Shown one piece after another: positions 26,187 to 34,684 of a DNA stretch of 64,000 nt. Made by a program: the position numbers and the translations under genes. The notes under the pieces were generated by a model. That model did no database searches, was not told the origin of the DNA, and saw only the letters and a list, made by a program, of their open reading frames with translations. The stretch's first letter is position 1. Every line of letters starts with the position of its first letter. Source of the DNA: UBA11403 sp963784615 (GTDB taxonomy: Bacteria > Pseudomonadota > Gammaproteobacteria > Legionellales > Legionellaceae); NCBI GenBank assembly GCA_963784615.1, contig CAWASG010000001.1, positions 1,674,001 to 1,738,000 of the forward strand, written 5' to 3'.

Positions 26187-26451
26187 TGTAACGGCCCGCT
26201 TTCATAAACACCTCGGCCCGCAATCAGAGCACAAATCTGGCCCAAATTAAATGCGAATGAAATTCATCTTTGGCCCACATTAATTGCGTCTATAAAAAAA
26301 CTGGCCCACATTAATTGCGAATGAGCCCACTTTATTTGCCACTGAAATTTTCATCCAATCCAAGCTCAAATAGAATTTTTTCCTCTAATTCTTCCGGAGC
26401 AGGTAATGAGTCTTTTAACCTGTCTGGAATATCACGGGTCAACTCATATCC
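26187..26451 (+). repeat. DUF1016-side terminal inverted repeat of copy 2
   Basis: The sequence is equivalent to 15002-15266 and begins TGTAACGGCCCGCTTTCATA. It holds the repeated GGCCC...TTAATTGC motifs and the 3' end of the DUF1016 gene. Confidence 0.85.
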
Positions 26452-27399
26452 AGCAACCCCCACTGGCTTGTCGATGCCACGAAGAGAATATTCTACATCG
26501 AATTTACTGCTTTCAGTGCATAAAATAATACCAATGGAAGGGTTTTCGTGGGGCTCTTTGACAAAGTCATCCAGTAAATTAAGGTACAGGTTCATTTTAC
26601 CAGCATATTCGGCCTTGAATTTCGTCGTCTTTAATTCCAACGCAACTAATGATTGTAATTTCCTGTGGTAAAACAAAAGATCGATAAAATACTCAGAGTC
26701 TGGTGTAACAATGCGGTATTGATTGCCGATGAAACTAAAGCCATACCCCAGCTCCAAGATCACGTCCTTGATCTTGGAAACCATGCGACGCTCTATCTCT
26801 GCTTCAACAACGGGCTCAGTAATACCCAAAAGGCCAAGCATGTAAACATCCTTCATGGTTTTGTCGGCTTGCTCCGCTAAATGTGCTGGCAATGCCTTAT
26901 GAAAGTTATGCTGTTTATTTGCCAAGACCTGTCTCTCATAACTTTTGGAATTAATCTGCATGCTTAACACATCACGGCTCCATGCGCATTCAATGGTCGC
27001 GTTCAAATAGTAGAGTTTAGCAGCATCATCCTTTACCTTGCTAAGGATTAGTAAATTTTGTCCCCATGGTATTTCTCCAACAAGCCGTTGGAGATTTGGT
27101 TTACTGTGATATTCCAAATAAAATTGGCGCATGTACCAAAGATTCTGTGGGGAAAAGCCTGTTTTACGACTAAATTCTGCTTTTAAATCTTGAGACAGAC
27201 GCTCAACGACCGATTTTCCCCAACCATGCTTCTCTTGGCTCGTAACAATATGCTCCCCAATCCACCAATACAGAGCGATTAACTCTCGATTGACAGCGGT
27301 TGCCGCTCGAACACGGGTTCCATAAATTTGAGTTTTGGCTTTCTCAAGAAATTCTTTATAAGCCGGTAAATTGTTGCTTGTCATTTCCCCCTGACTCAT
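26332..27399 (-). CDS. DUF1016 (YhcG-like) nuclease-family protein, copy 2
   Basis: The gene is identical at protein level to the copy at 14054-15121 (355 aa; D240 and E255-L-K257 of the PD-(D/E)XK core). It is last in the transposition operon and overlaps the ATPase stop by one base. See copy 1 for the proposed TnsA-like or target-choice role. Confidence 0.85.
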   Translation of the reverse strand: MSQGEMTSNNLPAYKEFLEKAKTQIYGTRVRAATAVNRELIALYWWIGEHIVTSQEKHGWGKSVVERLSQDLKAEFSRKTGFSPQNLWYMRQFYLEYHSKPNLQRLVGEIPWGQNLLILSKVKDDAAKLYYLNATIECAWSRDVLSMQINSKSYERQVLANKQHNFHKALPAHLAEQADKTMKDVYMLGLLGITEPVVEAEIERRMVSKIKDVILELGYGFSFIGNQYRIVTPDSEYFIDLLFYHRKLQSLVALELKTTKFKAEYAGKMNLYLNLLDDFVKEPHENPSIGIILCTESSKFDVEYSLRGIDKPVGVAGYELTRDIPDRLKDSLPAPEELEEKILFELGLDENFSGK

Positions 27400-28373
27400 T
27401 ATACGGTAACTCCTATAGAGCGAATGGCACTTAAAAACTCCGTTTTTCTAGGCGAGTTTGACTTACCATATAAAAAATCCTTGACCTCTTTTGGCGAGGC
27501 ATGAAGAAACTCACAAACAGCAGGAAGTTGGTACCCAATCCGAGCAAGTTGGGCCTCCAGTGAATTAAGATCGGGCGCAAGCGCTTTATTAATGACCTCT
27601 TCTGTAATCGGTTTTGTTCCTGTGGTATAGGCTATCTCCATCGCTGTAGTTAAATATTTATGGATTTGCAGCGGTGTTATTAATGCTTGTGCTAGTCGCA
27701 AAGAGGCCACTGGAGTAATAACTTCACTCACTTTAACTTTATCGTGTAAACATTCTTTAAATAACCATTCAACATATTTTTCCATGTTCCCCATAGCAGT
27801 ATCAATATTAAATATTTTAGTTCGAGCGCCTATTTCCTCAATACTGGATTTAGACAATGAATTGCCTAGTTTAGGGTGTCCCGCTAGAATAATAGACAAT
27901 TGACAGCCACCTTGTGCGACCACCTCTATGATGCGTTTGAGAGACGTTAAGGTTTGCCCATGTATGTCGTGTGCCTCATCAATAAACAGCGCCACAGGTT
28001 TTTTCTGTTTTTTAATTAAATCAAGTAGTTGACGTTCCCGTTTTTCGCCTTGTGTTGGAACTTTGAAATTTTTATCTGTTTTTGTGAGGTCGTAAAATAA
28101 GGCCAAGTAAATGGTACTTACGTTTAACTTATTTTTTTCAGTTGATAATGATCGAGCGACGGATATTTTGTTCTCAAGTTCTAACTCTTGTTGAATTTGG
28201 TTTAACAAAGTTGTTTTTCCTGCGCCAACCATCCCTGTTAAGGCATAAATACCACCGGCTTGAATCAGAAATTTCAACTCTTTATATAGTTTTTTGCGTT
28301 GTTCTGTTTCGTAGTAGCTTGCACAAACAAGGGGTTGTTTTAAGCCAAAGAACTCCATAACTTCTGTATACAC
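27399..28373 (-). CDS. AAA+ transposition ATPase, copy 2
   Basis: The gene is identical at protein level to 13080-14054 (324 aa, GTG start, Walker A GMVGAGKTT, Walker B LFIDEAHD). Having two intact copies gives the cell a complete transposition machinery twice. Confidence 0.88.
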   Translation of the reverse strand: MYTEVMEFFGLKQPLVCASYYETEQRKKLYKELKFLIQAGGIYALTGMVGAGKTTLLNQIQQELELENKISVARSLSTEKNKLNVSTIYLALFYDLTKTDKNFKVPTQGEKRERQLLDLIKKQKKPVALFIDEAHDIHGQTLTSLKRIIEVVAQGGCQLSIILAGHPKLGNSLSKSSIEEIGARTKIFNIDTAMGNMEKYVEWLFKECLHDKVKVSEVITPVASLRLAQALITPLQIHKYLTTAMEIAYTTGTKPITEEVINKALAPDLNSLEAQLARIGYQLPAVCEFLHASPKEVKDFLYGKSNSPRKTEFLSAIRSIGVTV

Positions 28374-28376
28374 GTA

Positions 28377-30017
28377 TTACTCCTTATTTTGTACTGGATG
28401 AAGGGACAAAGTAAAATATTGTCTCACTTTTGATTCAACCACATCTTTATTTAACGTCTCTTCCACGATTTGGTTAATCGCATTAATTTGCTGTGGCGGT
28501 AGCTCCGCTAATGGCTTACCTAAAAAATGGGCAATAGCTTGCTTGGCCTCTAATTTATCAATGAACAGACGTGTTTTTTCTTCTTCAAACGGAATAAATG
28601 GCTGGGTTTTTGTGATTGCACGTGCTTTTTCTAATTGTTCGATTGTCTGAGTATCATTGCCCGTCATCACAGATAATGGAATAGAAATTGATTGGGCCAA
28701 ACTAGCAATGTCATCTGCTAGTTTTTCAGTTTTAGTTTTTTTGTGTTTGCGGTATGAGTTCAAAGGAATGGGGCCTCTGCTTGGATAAAACGGCCCCATT
28801 TTCTGCTCATTAAATTCCACATAAACTTCGTTATCTAATAAACCAAGTAATAAAGTAATCTCATTACCTGCCATATCGGGTATTAACTGATAAGAAACGC
28901 CATCAATACTGACACATGCGTCTGAGCCGACCTGACGTGTTTCTGGTTCACGTACGAATTGACAAAATTTTTCCCAAGAACACATTTGTCGGTAGCCGTT
29001 TGTTGGCAAATAGTGCAACCAAACTTGTATTCGTGTTGATTTTTCAGAGCGATGGGGCATCTCAATATATTGAAGCAGATAATTCATCAACCATTCGTTC
29101 GCCTGATCTAGGGTGCTTGGTTGATGGAAATGAAACAATGTTTCAAAAGATTCTTTTGTAGTTCGGTTGGTACGTTCAACTTTACCTTTTCCACGAGCTG
29201 TCGTGCGTCTACCATCAGAACCCCTAGGCATATGTGTTTTTAGTTCAATACCAAGAGCAGCTAATACTCTGTTAAAAATTGCACTGCGCGCAAAGGCCCC
29301 ATTATCGGTATAAATCATTTTTGGGATCCCTTGAAAAAGAAATCCTTTTCTCGTTTTTGCAGACATTGCTCTGAATAAAAATTTCAATGCCGTCAACGCA
29401 TCTTCGCCCTTTGCTTCTATGTATTCTGAATAAAGGACGCCACTTTTGTCATCAGTGACACTCACAATAAATAATGTATTTTCACTATTTTTGGTCAGTT
29501 GTTTTAAATCAGATGGCGAAAAATCAAATTGCCAGCAATCATTACTTTCCTCCGCTTCAAAATGAACAACAACAGGCTCAACTGACAGCATTGAATGGTG
29601 AGCAAAGCCCCATTGTGTAATGTAACGATTAACAGTACTTTTCGTTAATACACCAATAGGTGCTTTCACTAAACCATGGACTGTTTCAACGCCATGTAAT
29701 TCAAGTATCTCAATGCATTTAGGTGTTGAAAGATGTCGGTTATTTTTATTACTCGTACGTATTTTAAGTGCCGCAATAAGACGACAATACATAAGCATAT
29801 CATCAGAGGAAATTGCTCTGGGTTGATTGAAGTCCTTTCGCTTATGCACACTGAAATCGATACACTGGCGTAGCTGACGGTAGACCGTGCTTGGAGTCAC
29901 TCCAAAGCTCTGAGCGAACTCTTCAACCAATTGCGTCCGCTCGGGAGCTCTTAGTGGATGTCCTTCTAATTGATTATGTAAAATAATCAATTGCTCAACT
30001 GATATCCGTTTTGTCAT
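28377..30017 (-). CDS. DDE transposase (TniA/TnsB-like), copy 2
   Basis: The gene is identical at protein level to 11436-13076 (546 aa; D165, D238, E281). No frameshift or stop distinguishes the copies. Confidence 0.88.
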   Translation of the reverse strand: MTKRISVEQLIILHNQLEGHPLRAPERTQLVEEFAQSFGVTPSTVYRQLRQCIDFSVHKRKDFNQPRAISSDDMLMYCRLIAALKIRTSNKNNRHLSTPKCIEILELHGVETVHGLVKAPIGVLTKSTVNRYITQWGFAHHSMLSVEPVVVHFEAEESNDCWQFDFSPSDLKQLTKNSENTLFIVSVTDDKSGVLYSEYIEAKGEDALTALKFLFRAMSAKTRKGFLFQGIPKMIYTDNGAFARSAIFNRVLAALGIELKTHMPRGSDGRRTTARGKGKVERTNRTTKESFETLFHFHQPSTLDQANEWLMNYLLQYIEMPHRSEKSTRIQVWLHYLPTNGYRQMCSWEKFCQFVREPETRQVGSDACVSIDGVSYQLIPDMAGNEITLLLGLLDNEVYVEFNEQKMGPFYPSRGPIPLNSYRKHKKTKTEKLADDIASLAQSISIPLSVMTGNDTQTIEQLEKARAITKTQPFIPFEEEKTRLFIDKLEAKQAIAHFLGKPLAELPPQQINAINQIVEETLNKDVVESKVRQYFTLSLHPVQNKE

Positions 30018-30018
30018 T

Positions 30019-30642
30019 TTAGGTTTTTTCTCTTGTTGATTGATGAAGTAGCTTGCTACCTGCCTCTTTTAGAGAACCATCCCCATTAACATAGGTATAT
30101 AACGTTGTTGTCGTGACGTTCAAACGTTTTGCAACTTCATGCGCAACTGAATTACGATCACTCATTGCTGCCATCGCCATCTTGATAGTGTGTTCATCCA
30201 TTTTTCTGGGTCGACCACCATTACGCCCTCTTGCCCTTGCCGCCGCAAGTCCTGCCCGCGTTCGTTCACGAATAAGCTCCCGCTCGAACTCAGCTAAGGC
30301 TGCAAAAATACCAAATACCAGACGACCATTAGCTGTGGTCGTGTCAATTTCAGCGCCAGACAACACCTTAAACCCGATTTTTTTGTGATTCATGTCATCA
30401 ATCAGATTAACCAGATGCTTCATATCACGACCAAGTCTATCTAATTTCCATACTACAAGAGTATTACCTGGTTGAAGTGCTTTGAGGCAAGCGTTTAATC
30501 CAGGTCTGTCATCTTTCCGACCAGAGGCAAGATCTTGATAAATGTATTTTGGATCAACGCCGGCTTTCAATAGTGCATCTTTTTGCAAATCGACCAGTTG
30601 GCTGCCATCTGATTTTGAAACACGAACATACCCGATTAACAT
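30019..30642 (-). CDS. Serine recombinase, copy 2
   Basis: The gene is identical at protein level to 10811-11434 (207 aa, catalytic Ser9). With the two copies inverted, any res sites are inverted too, so this enzyme could in principle also promote the inversion seen here. Confidence 0.9.
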   Translation of the reverse strand: MLIGYVRVSKSDGSQLVDLQKDALLKAGVDPKYIYQDLASGRKDDRPGLNACLKALQPGNTLVVWKLDRLGRDMKHLVNLIDDMNHKKIGFKVLSGAEIDTTTANGRLVFGIFAALAEFERELIRERTRAGLAAARARGRNGGRPRKMDEHTIKMAMAAMSDRNSVAHEVAKRLNVTTTTLYTYVNGDGSLKEAGSKLLHQSTREKT

Positions 30643-30782
30643 AATCTCATGCCTTAACAAAGGAACTTCAAAATTAGTCTATCAGTTTATATTGATTTCT
30701 TCTATGGGTTATTTTGTGGATTTCAAAGGATTTTTTTCGAAAAACGAAGGCACCAAGAAAACGTGCGTTTTTCTGGTGGTGC

Positions 30783-30823
30783 TGAAAATTTCAGTTGCAA
30801 ATAAGGCGGGGGTCACTTTTCTA
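30783..30823 (+). pseudogene. Relic of another DUF1016 3' end (copy 2)
   Basis: This is the mirror of 10630-10670. It reads CTGAAAATTTCAGTTGCAAA then TAAGGCGGGGG on the plus strand. Confidence 0.5.
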
Positions 30824-30986
30824 AGTCGATGTCAACGTGGGTCTGGGGCGGAATGGTTTGTTATAGATCCATCTAAAATTCTCTATGATATGAACCACAA
30901 TATCAGGGAATAGGGTGGTGAGACAATTATCTTTACGCACTTTTTGTCCTGAGCAACAAGGGCATGATGTTCCATTAACCCTAAAT

Positions 30987-31143
30987 GGAGACCATCCAAA
31001 ACCCGGGGGGGTTATTCAAATACAAATCTAAAATATATCGCGCAAATTATAGCTCGTGCACGTCAGGCCGTATGTTGAAGTACTCTAGCGATCATATGAG
31101 AAACCGTAGCCAGCCTACATACCCCCGGTTTTGGATGGTCTCC
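30987..31143. repeat. MITE-like repeat (copy 2)
   Basis: This is the mirror of 10310-10466, with GGAGACCATCCAAAACC inverted ends. Confidence 0.6.
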
Positions 31144-31286
31144 TTATTTCATTTCAGTATTTCTTGCAAAATGGGAACATTTAATAGACTATTACAACAA
31201 TAACTGATAATCAGAGTCTGTAATACTGATTATGATGCCCCATGGTTCGACCAAATATTACACATTAATTTTCACATGGAGAGAAA

Positions 31287-31967
31287 ATGAGGAAAACTGG
31301 GATAATAACAGCTGGGTTTATTTTATCGTTTAATGCTTTAGCAGGTACGATGGGTTCCGAAATACCGATGGAAAAGCACCGATTGTCTGTTATTGGTAGT
31401 ATTGGATACACGAATTACAATGATGCCTATAAAGGTGGGCCCTCCGCTGACGAATTGGCACAATCTGCAATAGGTGATGGTCAAACTCCCGTAGGTCGTT
31501 TCGCTATAGGTTGGTATGTAGGCAACGTAAAGAGCGCCGATATAGGTTTAGAACTTGGCCTTCAAAGTGGGAACACTATGCGCATTGATGTGGCACAAAC
31601 AACCTTAAATATAATGGGCGGATTACCCATTCAAACTACAGTTAAACCAATGCTTGATTTATTAGTTACGGCGACATGGCAGCCTCTTCAACGAGCCCCT
31701 GTATTTGCGATTATCAAAGGAGGTATCGCTTACCGTCGCATGCAAGTCAATGATCGCGTCACGGTTAATGATCTTTCTGAAGTGGCCTTTGAAGCTCAGG
31801 CGGGGCTCGGTGTCCATGTGATCGATGCTGTAAATTTGTCACTCACATATCAAGGTATCTTTGACGGTAACTTAGAATATACTGTGAATGACTCATTGCT
31901 TATTGCTCATCAGCACCACATCCCCAATCAGAATGGCGTTTTGTTGAATATTTCTTACACTATTTAA
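31287..31967 (+). CDS. Outer-membrane beta-barrel-like cargo protein (copy 2)
   Basis: The gene is identical at protein level to 9486-10166 (226 aa, signal peptide, barrel-like strands). It is followed two bases later by the second cargo gene. Confidence 0.6.
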   Translation: MRKTGIITAGFILSFNALAGTMGSEIPMEKHRLSVIGSIGYTNYNDAYKGGPSADELAQSAIGDGQTPVGRFAIGWYVGNVKSADIGLELGLQSGNTMRIDVAQTTLNIMGGLPIQTTVKPMLDLLVTATWQPLQRAPVFAIIKGGIAYRRMQVNDRVTVNDLSEVAFEAQAGLGVHVIDAVNLSLTYQGIFDGNLEYTVNDSLLIAHQHHIPNQNGVLLNISYTI

Positions 31968-31969
31968 GG

Positions 31970-32644
31970 ATGAATTCTATGAGAGTAAACCTGAAACTAT
32001 CAAAAATGGCCTGTGTTTGCGCTGCAGTATTGGCAATTTCTACTGAAGCGATAAGTGCACCAAATCCAATCACTGAACAATGGGTATTAGATAATATAAG
32101 ATATGTTAATGATCTACATCATACTTACTCTGCTTTTGTAACGCCACCTGGCATCGTCACTCCACTCCCACTCTCTGGTTTTTTTGCCGAGAGCATTAAT
32201 ATATCTTCTCTACATTCAACGTCCCCAACTTCTTTTTCAGTTCCAACACCTCCAAAAACGTATACCTATCCAGCAGGCCCTACATACAACGCCATTGATA
32301 ATACTTTTACGATACATGATGCGGGAAGTTATTCAGTTACCTACGGGTGCACGCTATTAACCGATAATACGTTGGGCATTGCTACTATAAACAGCGTAAA
32401 AACAAGATTTTATATAATTACTACAGGACCAGATGGCAATCTAAATACAGAGCAAACAATTTATAATCTGAATATAGGAGAAAAAAGAGACTCCTATTAT
32501 GGCGCAACAACAATTGTACAGCTTCCGCTATCGAGTATAATTGCAATAAAAGCTGAGATAATAAATAGCGACCCCAGCCCATTACCCTCTGGATTTGCAG
32601 CATCTGTCAGTAACTGCACATTACAGATATATCAAGTGAGGTAA
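31970..32644 (+). CDS. Exported beta-rich cargo protein (copy 2)
   Basis: The gene is identical at protein level to 8809-9483 (224 aa with signal peptide). The region from 32645 to the terminal repeat holds no gene. Confidence 0.6.
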   Translation: MNSMRVNLKLSKMACVCAAVLAISTEAISAPNPITEQWVLDNIRYVNDLHHTYSAFVTPPGIVTPLPLSGFFAESINISSLHSTSPTSFSVPTPPKTYTYPAGPTYNAIDNTFTIHDAGSYSVTYGCTLLTDNTLGIATINSVKTRFYIITTGPDGNLNTEQTIYNLNIGEKRDSYYGATTIVQLPLSSIIAIKAEIINSDPSPLPSGFAASVSNCTLQIYQVR

Positions 32645-32825
32645 CTACCGATTGGTTATAAAAGCCTAATTTATGTGCTGCGCATGAACCACAACTTGTT
32701 ATGCTGCAATCAACGCTGTCTTCTTACCGCAAGAATTTGCTAGATTAGCACATAAAGGCCACTTTTAAACAATGTATCGCAGGAAAGTAATTATTCACTC
32801 AGTGATCGGTCCGGGCTCAAACCCC

Positions 32826-33090
32826 GGATATGAGTTGACCCGTGACATTCCAGACAGGTTAAAGGACCCATTACCTGTCCCGGAGGAATTAGAGAAAAAA
32901 ATTCTATTTGAGCTTGGATTGGATGAAGATTTCAGTGGCAAATAAAGTGGGCTCATTCGCAATTAATGTGGGCCGACTTTTTGTTGGTGGCAATTAATGT
33001 GGGCCAAAGATGAATTTCATTCGCATTTAATTTGGGCCAGATTTGTGCTCTGATTGCGGGCCGATGTGTTTATGAAAGCGGGCCGTTACA
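32826..33090 (-). repeat. Cargo-side terminal inverted repeat of copy 2
   Basis: The sequence is equivalent to 8363-8627 and ends CCGTTACA. It includes the dead DUF1016 3' duplicate that reads as GFELGLDE-type codons ending FSGK-stop near 32940. Confidence 0.85.
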
Positions 33091-33096
33091 GTTATG
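33091..33096 (+). repeat. Target-site duplication GTTATG (half 2)
   Basis: GTTATG abuts the right end of copy 2. Its partner CATAAC (15267-15272) abuts the right end of copy 1 and is the end of the split DnaB-like frame. Confidence 0.8.
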
Positions 33097-33300
33097 TCTG
33101 ATTTACGAGATTCTGGTTCAATTGAAGATGATGCAGATATGATCTGCTTTATTTACAGAGATGAATATTACAATCAAGATAGTCCTGATAGAGGAACTGC
33201 TGAACTTATTGTTGCAAAGCACAGAAATGGGCCAATAGGAAAAGTTAGAACAGTGTATATAGATAAATATAACCGATTTGAAGATTTATTCTTCGAGTGA
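33097..33300 (+). pseudogene. DnaB-like helicase, C-terminal part (67 codons)
   Basis: The frame reads SDLRDSGSIEDDADMICFIYRDEYY...AELIVAKHRNGPIG, the conserved DnaB C-terminal segment with the ATP-sensing Arg/Glu region. In DnaB proteins this follows directly after RPxM/L, exactly where the fragment at 15962-15267 stops. It is therefore the missing end of that gene, now 17.8 kb away and on the opposite strand. Confidence 0.85.
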
Positions 33301-33627
33301 TATATAAAAGCAGCTCGTCTCAAACTTATAACTGGTTTAACCAGTGCGCCTGCTGATTGATATTAACTTTATGATAAATATATGGTTATGGCGATTTCAT
33401 TCCTAAATCATCCCTTTTTTATTCCTAATTTATTTTTATTCTGCAGCTGCCATATTGGGGGGCGGAGTGAGTCAATATTGTGATTACCCATATACAAACT
33501 CAATTCCCGTAAAAAATTATGCCTAGGCACCGTCAAGGATGCCTATATTTAGAGTATTCAAAATTTCGCGGGTATTCTTAAAAGACCCCATATTCAGTTT
33601 AACCAAGAAAATATTTCAATTATGGTG
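33301..33627. other. Intergenic boundary region with a 15-bp palindrome
   Basis: No gene is seen. ACTGGTTTAACCAGT at 33331-33345 is a palindrome around one central base that could be an operator or a weak terminator of the DnaB-like gene. This gap separates the island DNA from what looks like core chromosome. Confidence 0.4.
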
Positions 33628-34080
33628 TTAACCAAACGGCTCATGAGGATGAGCCAATAATGGTTGAGTCATATCATCCTGCTCAGAGAAACCTGCGGGG
33701 GCTTGCCGAGAGGAGTCAGTGTAATGAACTCCAAAAAATTGAAGGGGGTTATAATTTAATCGCGCAGTGCGAACACTCTCGTCTTTCTTGTTACATCGAT
33801 AACAAAAATCTTTCTCAATAAAGGCTAATACACATTTGGGAATTGAGGGGTTTAATTCAAATTCTGTTATCATCTTCATAAATACTTCATAAGGAACATA
33901 ATCTATTGAATGCTTTTGCTTTGTATCATTCAAGTAGCCTATTATTTTATCTTGCGTGTCGATTGACATAATTGCTGCAATAACAGACACTTCCTCCTCG
34001 ACCATTGTCAAAAACGCATGTCTAACCATATCCTGTAGATCAATTTCTATAATTTCACGATTCTTAGTTTGAAAACGCAT
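33628..34080 (-). CDS. Hypothetical protein (150 aa)
   Basis: The protein begins MRFQTKNREIIEIDLQDMVRH, is rich in hydrophobic and acidic residues, and has a CYRCNKK Cys pair near residue 94. It has no signal peptide, membrane helix or known domain. GGGGATAC lies just before the start. Its place at the island/core border leaves both origins possible. Confidence 0.5.
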   Translation of the reverse strand: MRFQTKNREIIEIDLQDMVRHAFLTMVEEEVSVIAAIMSIDTQDKIIGYLNDTKQKHSIDYVPYEVFMKMITEFELNPSIPKCVLAFIEKDFCYRCNKKDESVRTARLNYNPLQFFGVHYTDSSRQAPAGFSEQDDMTQPLLAHPHEPFG

Positions 34081-34114
34081 ATGTATCCCCTTATATTTAA
34101 AACATTGATAAACA

Positions 34115-34315
34115 TTAATTAAAGCATTTTTCTGAAATAAGGCGTTCGCATCTATCGTAGAATGGTTCGTCAGCGTTCATGCATTGCTTTAACGCCCGAA
34201 TTTGAAGCCATTCACGCGCCAAATGGTTAACAAGGGTGGACAATGACTGCATTAATTGCAAAATTTGAAAAACCGCATTCTTCGATGGAGAACTGTTGAT
34301 GCCTGGGTTGAGCAT
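34115..34315 (-). CDS. Small hypothetical ORF (66 aa)
   Basis: The frame encodes LQLMQSLSTLVNHLAREWLQ and ends CERLISEKCFN. The composition is protein-like, but there is no good ribosome binding site and no recognised family. It could be a fragment of an older gene. Confidence 0.25.
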   Translation of the reverse strand: MLNPGINSSPSKNAVFQILQLMQSLSTLVNHLAREWLQIRALKQCMNADEPFYDRCERLISEKCFN

Positions 34316-34684
34316 TAGTTGCCCTGCAAGTATAAAATAAGGATGGGATTATAATGCGGTTTAAGGATGCTTGCAACTTTGCCCAACCGACCTTTTACTG
34401 GGTAAAGTGACAATGCCCCAATTCGGGCGAAGTAGACAGGGCGCGTCATATTTATGCTCATTATTCCATTACTCGCCGGTATGCATAAGGTACAAAAAAA
34501 TATTGAAATGAAATACTTGACGTTTCTGGCATAGGTAAGCATAAACTAACACTATAGAGTCAAAAATGTTTAGACACATTATCATATCTAAGCCCACCCA
34601 TTGACGTTGTCAAAAAAGAACTTGCAACATTTCGCTAGGTCACGGTGCTTTTTAAACCAATATAAACAGACGGAGAAAACTGCG

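Larger units (their letters stand above)
26187..33090 (-). mobile_element. 6.9-kb transposon, copy 2 (inverted relative to copy 1)
   Basis: This is the reverse complement of 8363-15266, also 6,904 bp. All ends and gene boundaries map with coordinate sum 41453 and the encoded proteins are the same, so the copies are recent or kept identical by gene conversion. The DUF1016 end faces left and the cargo end faces right. Flanks are GTATC (left) and GTTATG (right), which do not match each other. Confidence 0.9.

Noticed and set aside
32811..32827. T-arm-like CCGGGCTCAAACCCCGG (mirror at 8626-8642)
   Set aside because: A perfect 5-bp stem with 7-base loop, but no acceptor or anticodon arm at the right distances; it lies at the inner edge of the transposon's terminal repeat.
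34315..34542. 75-aa minus-strand ORF
   Set aside because: No ribosome binding site, no family, and composition like translated non-coding DNA.
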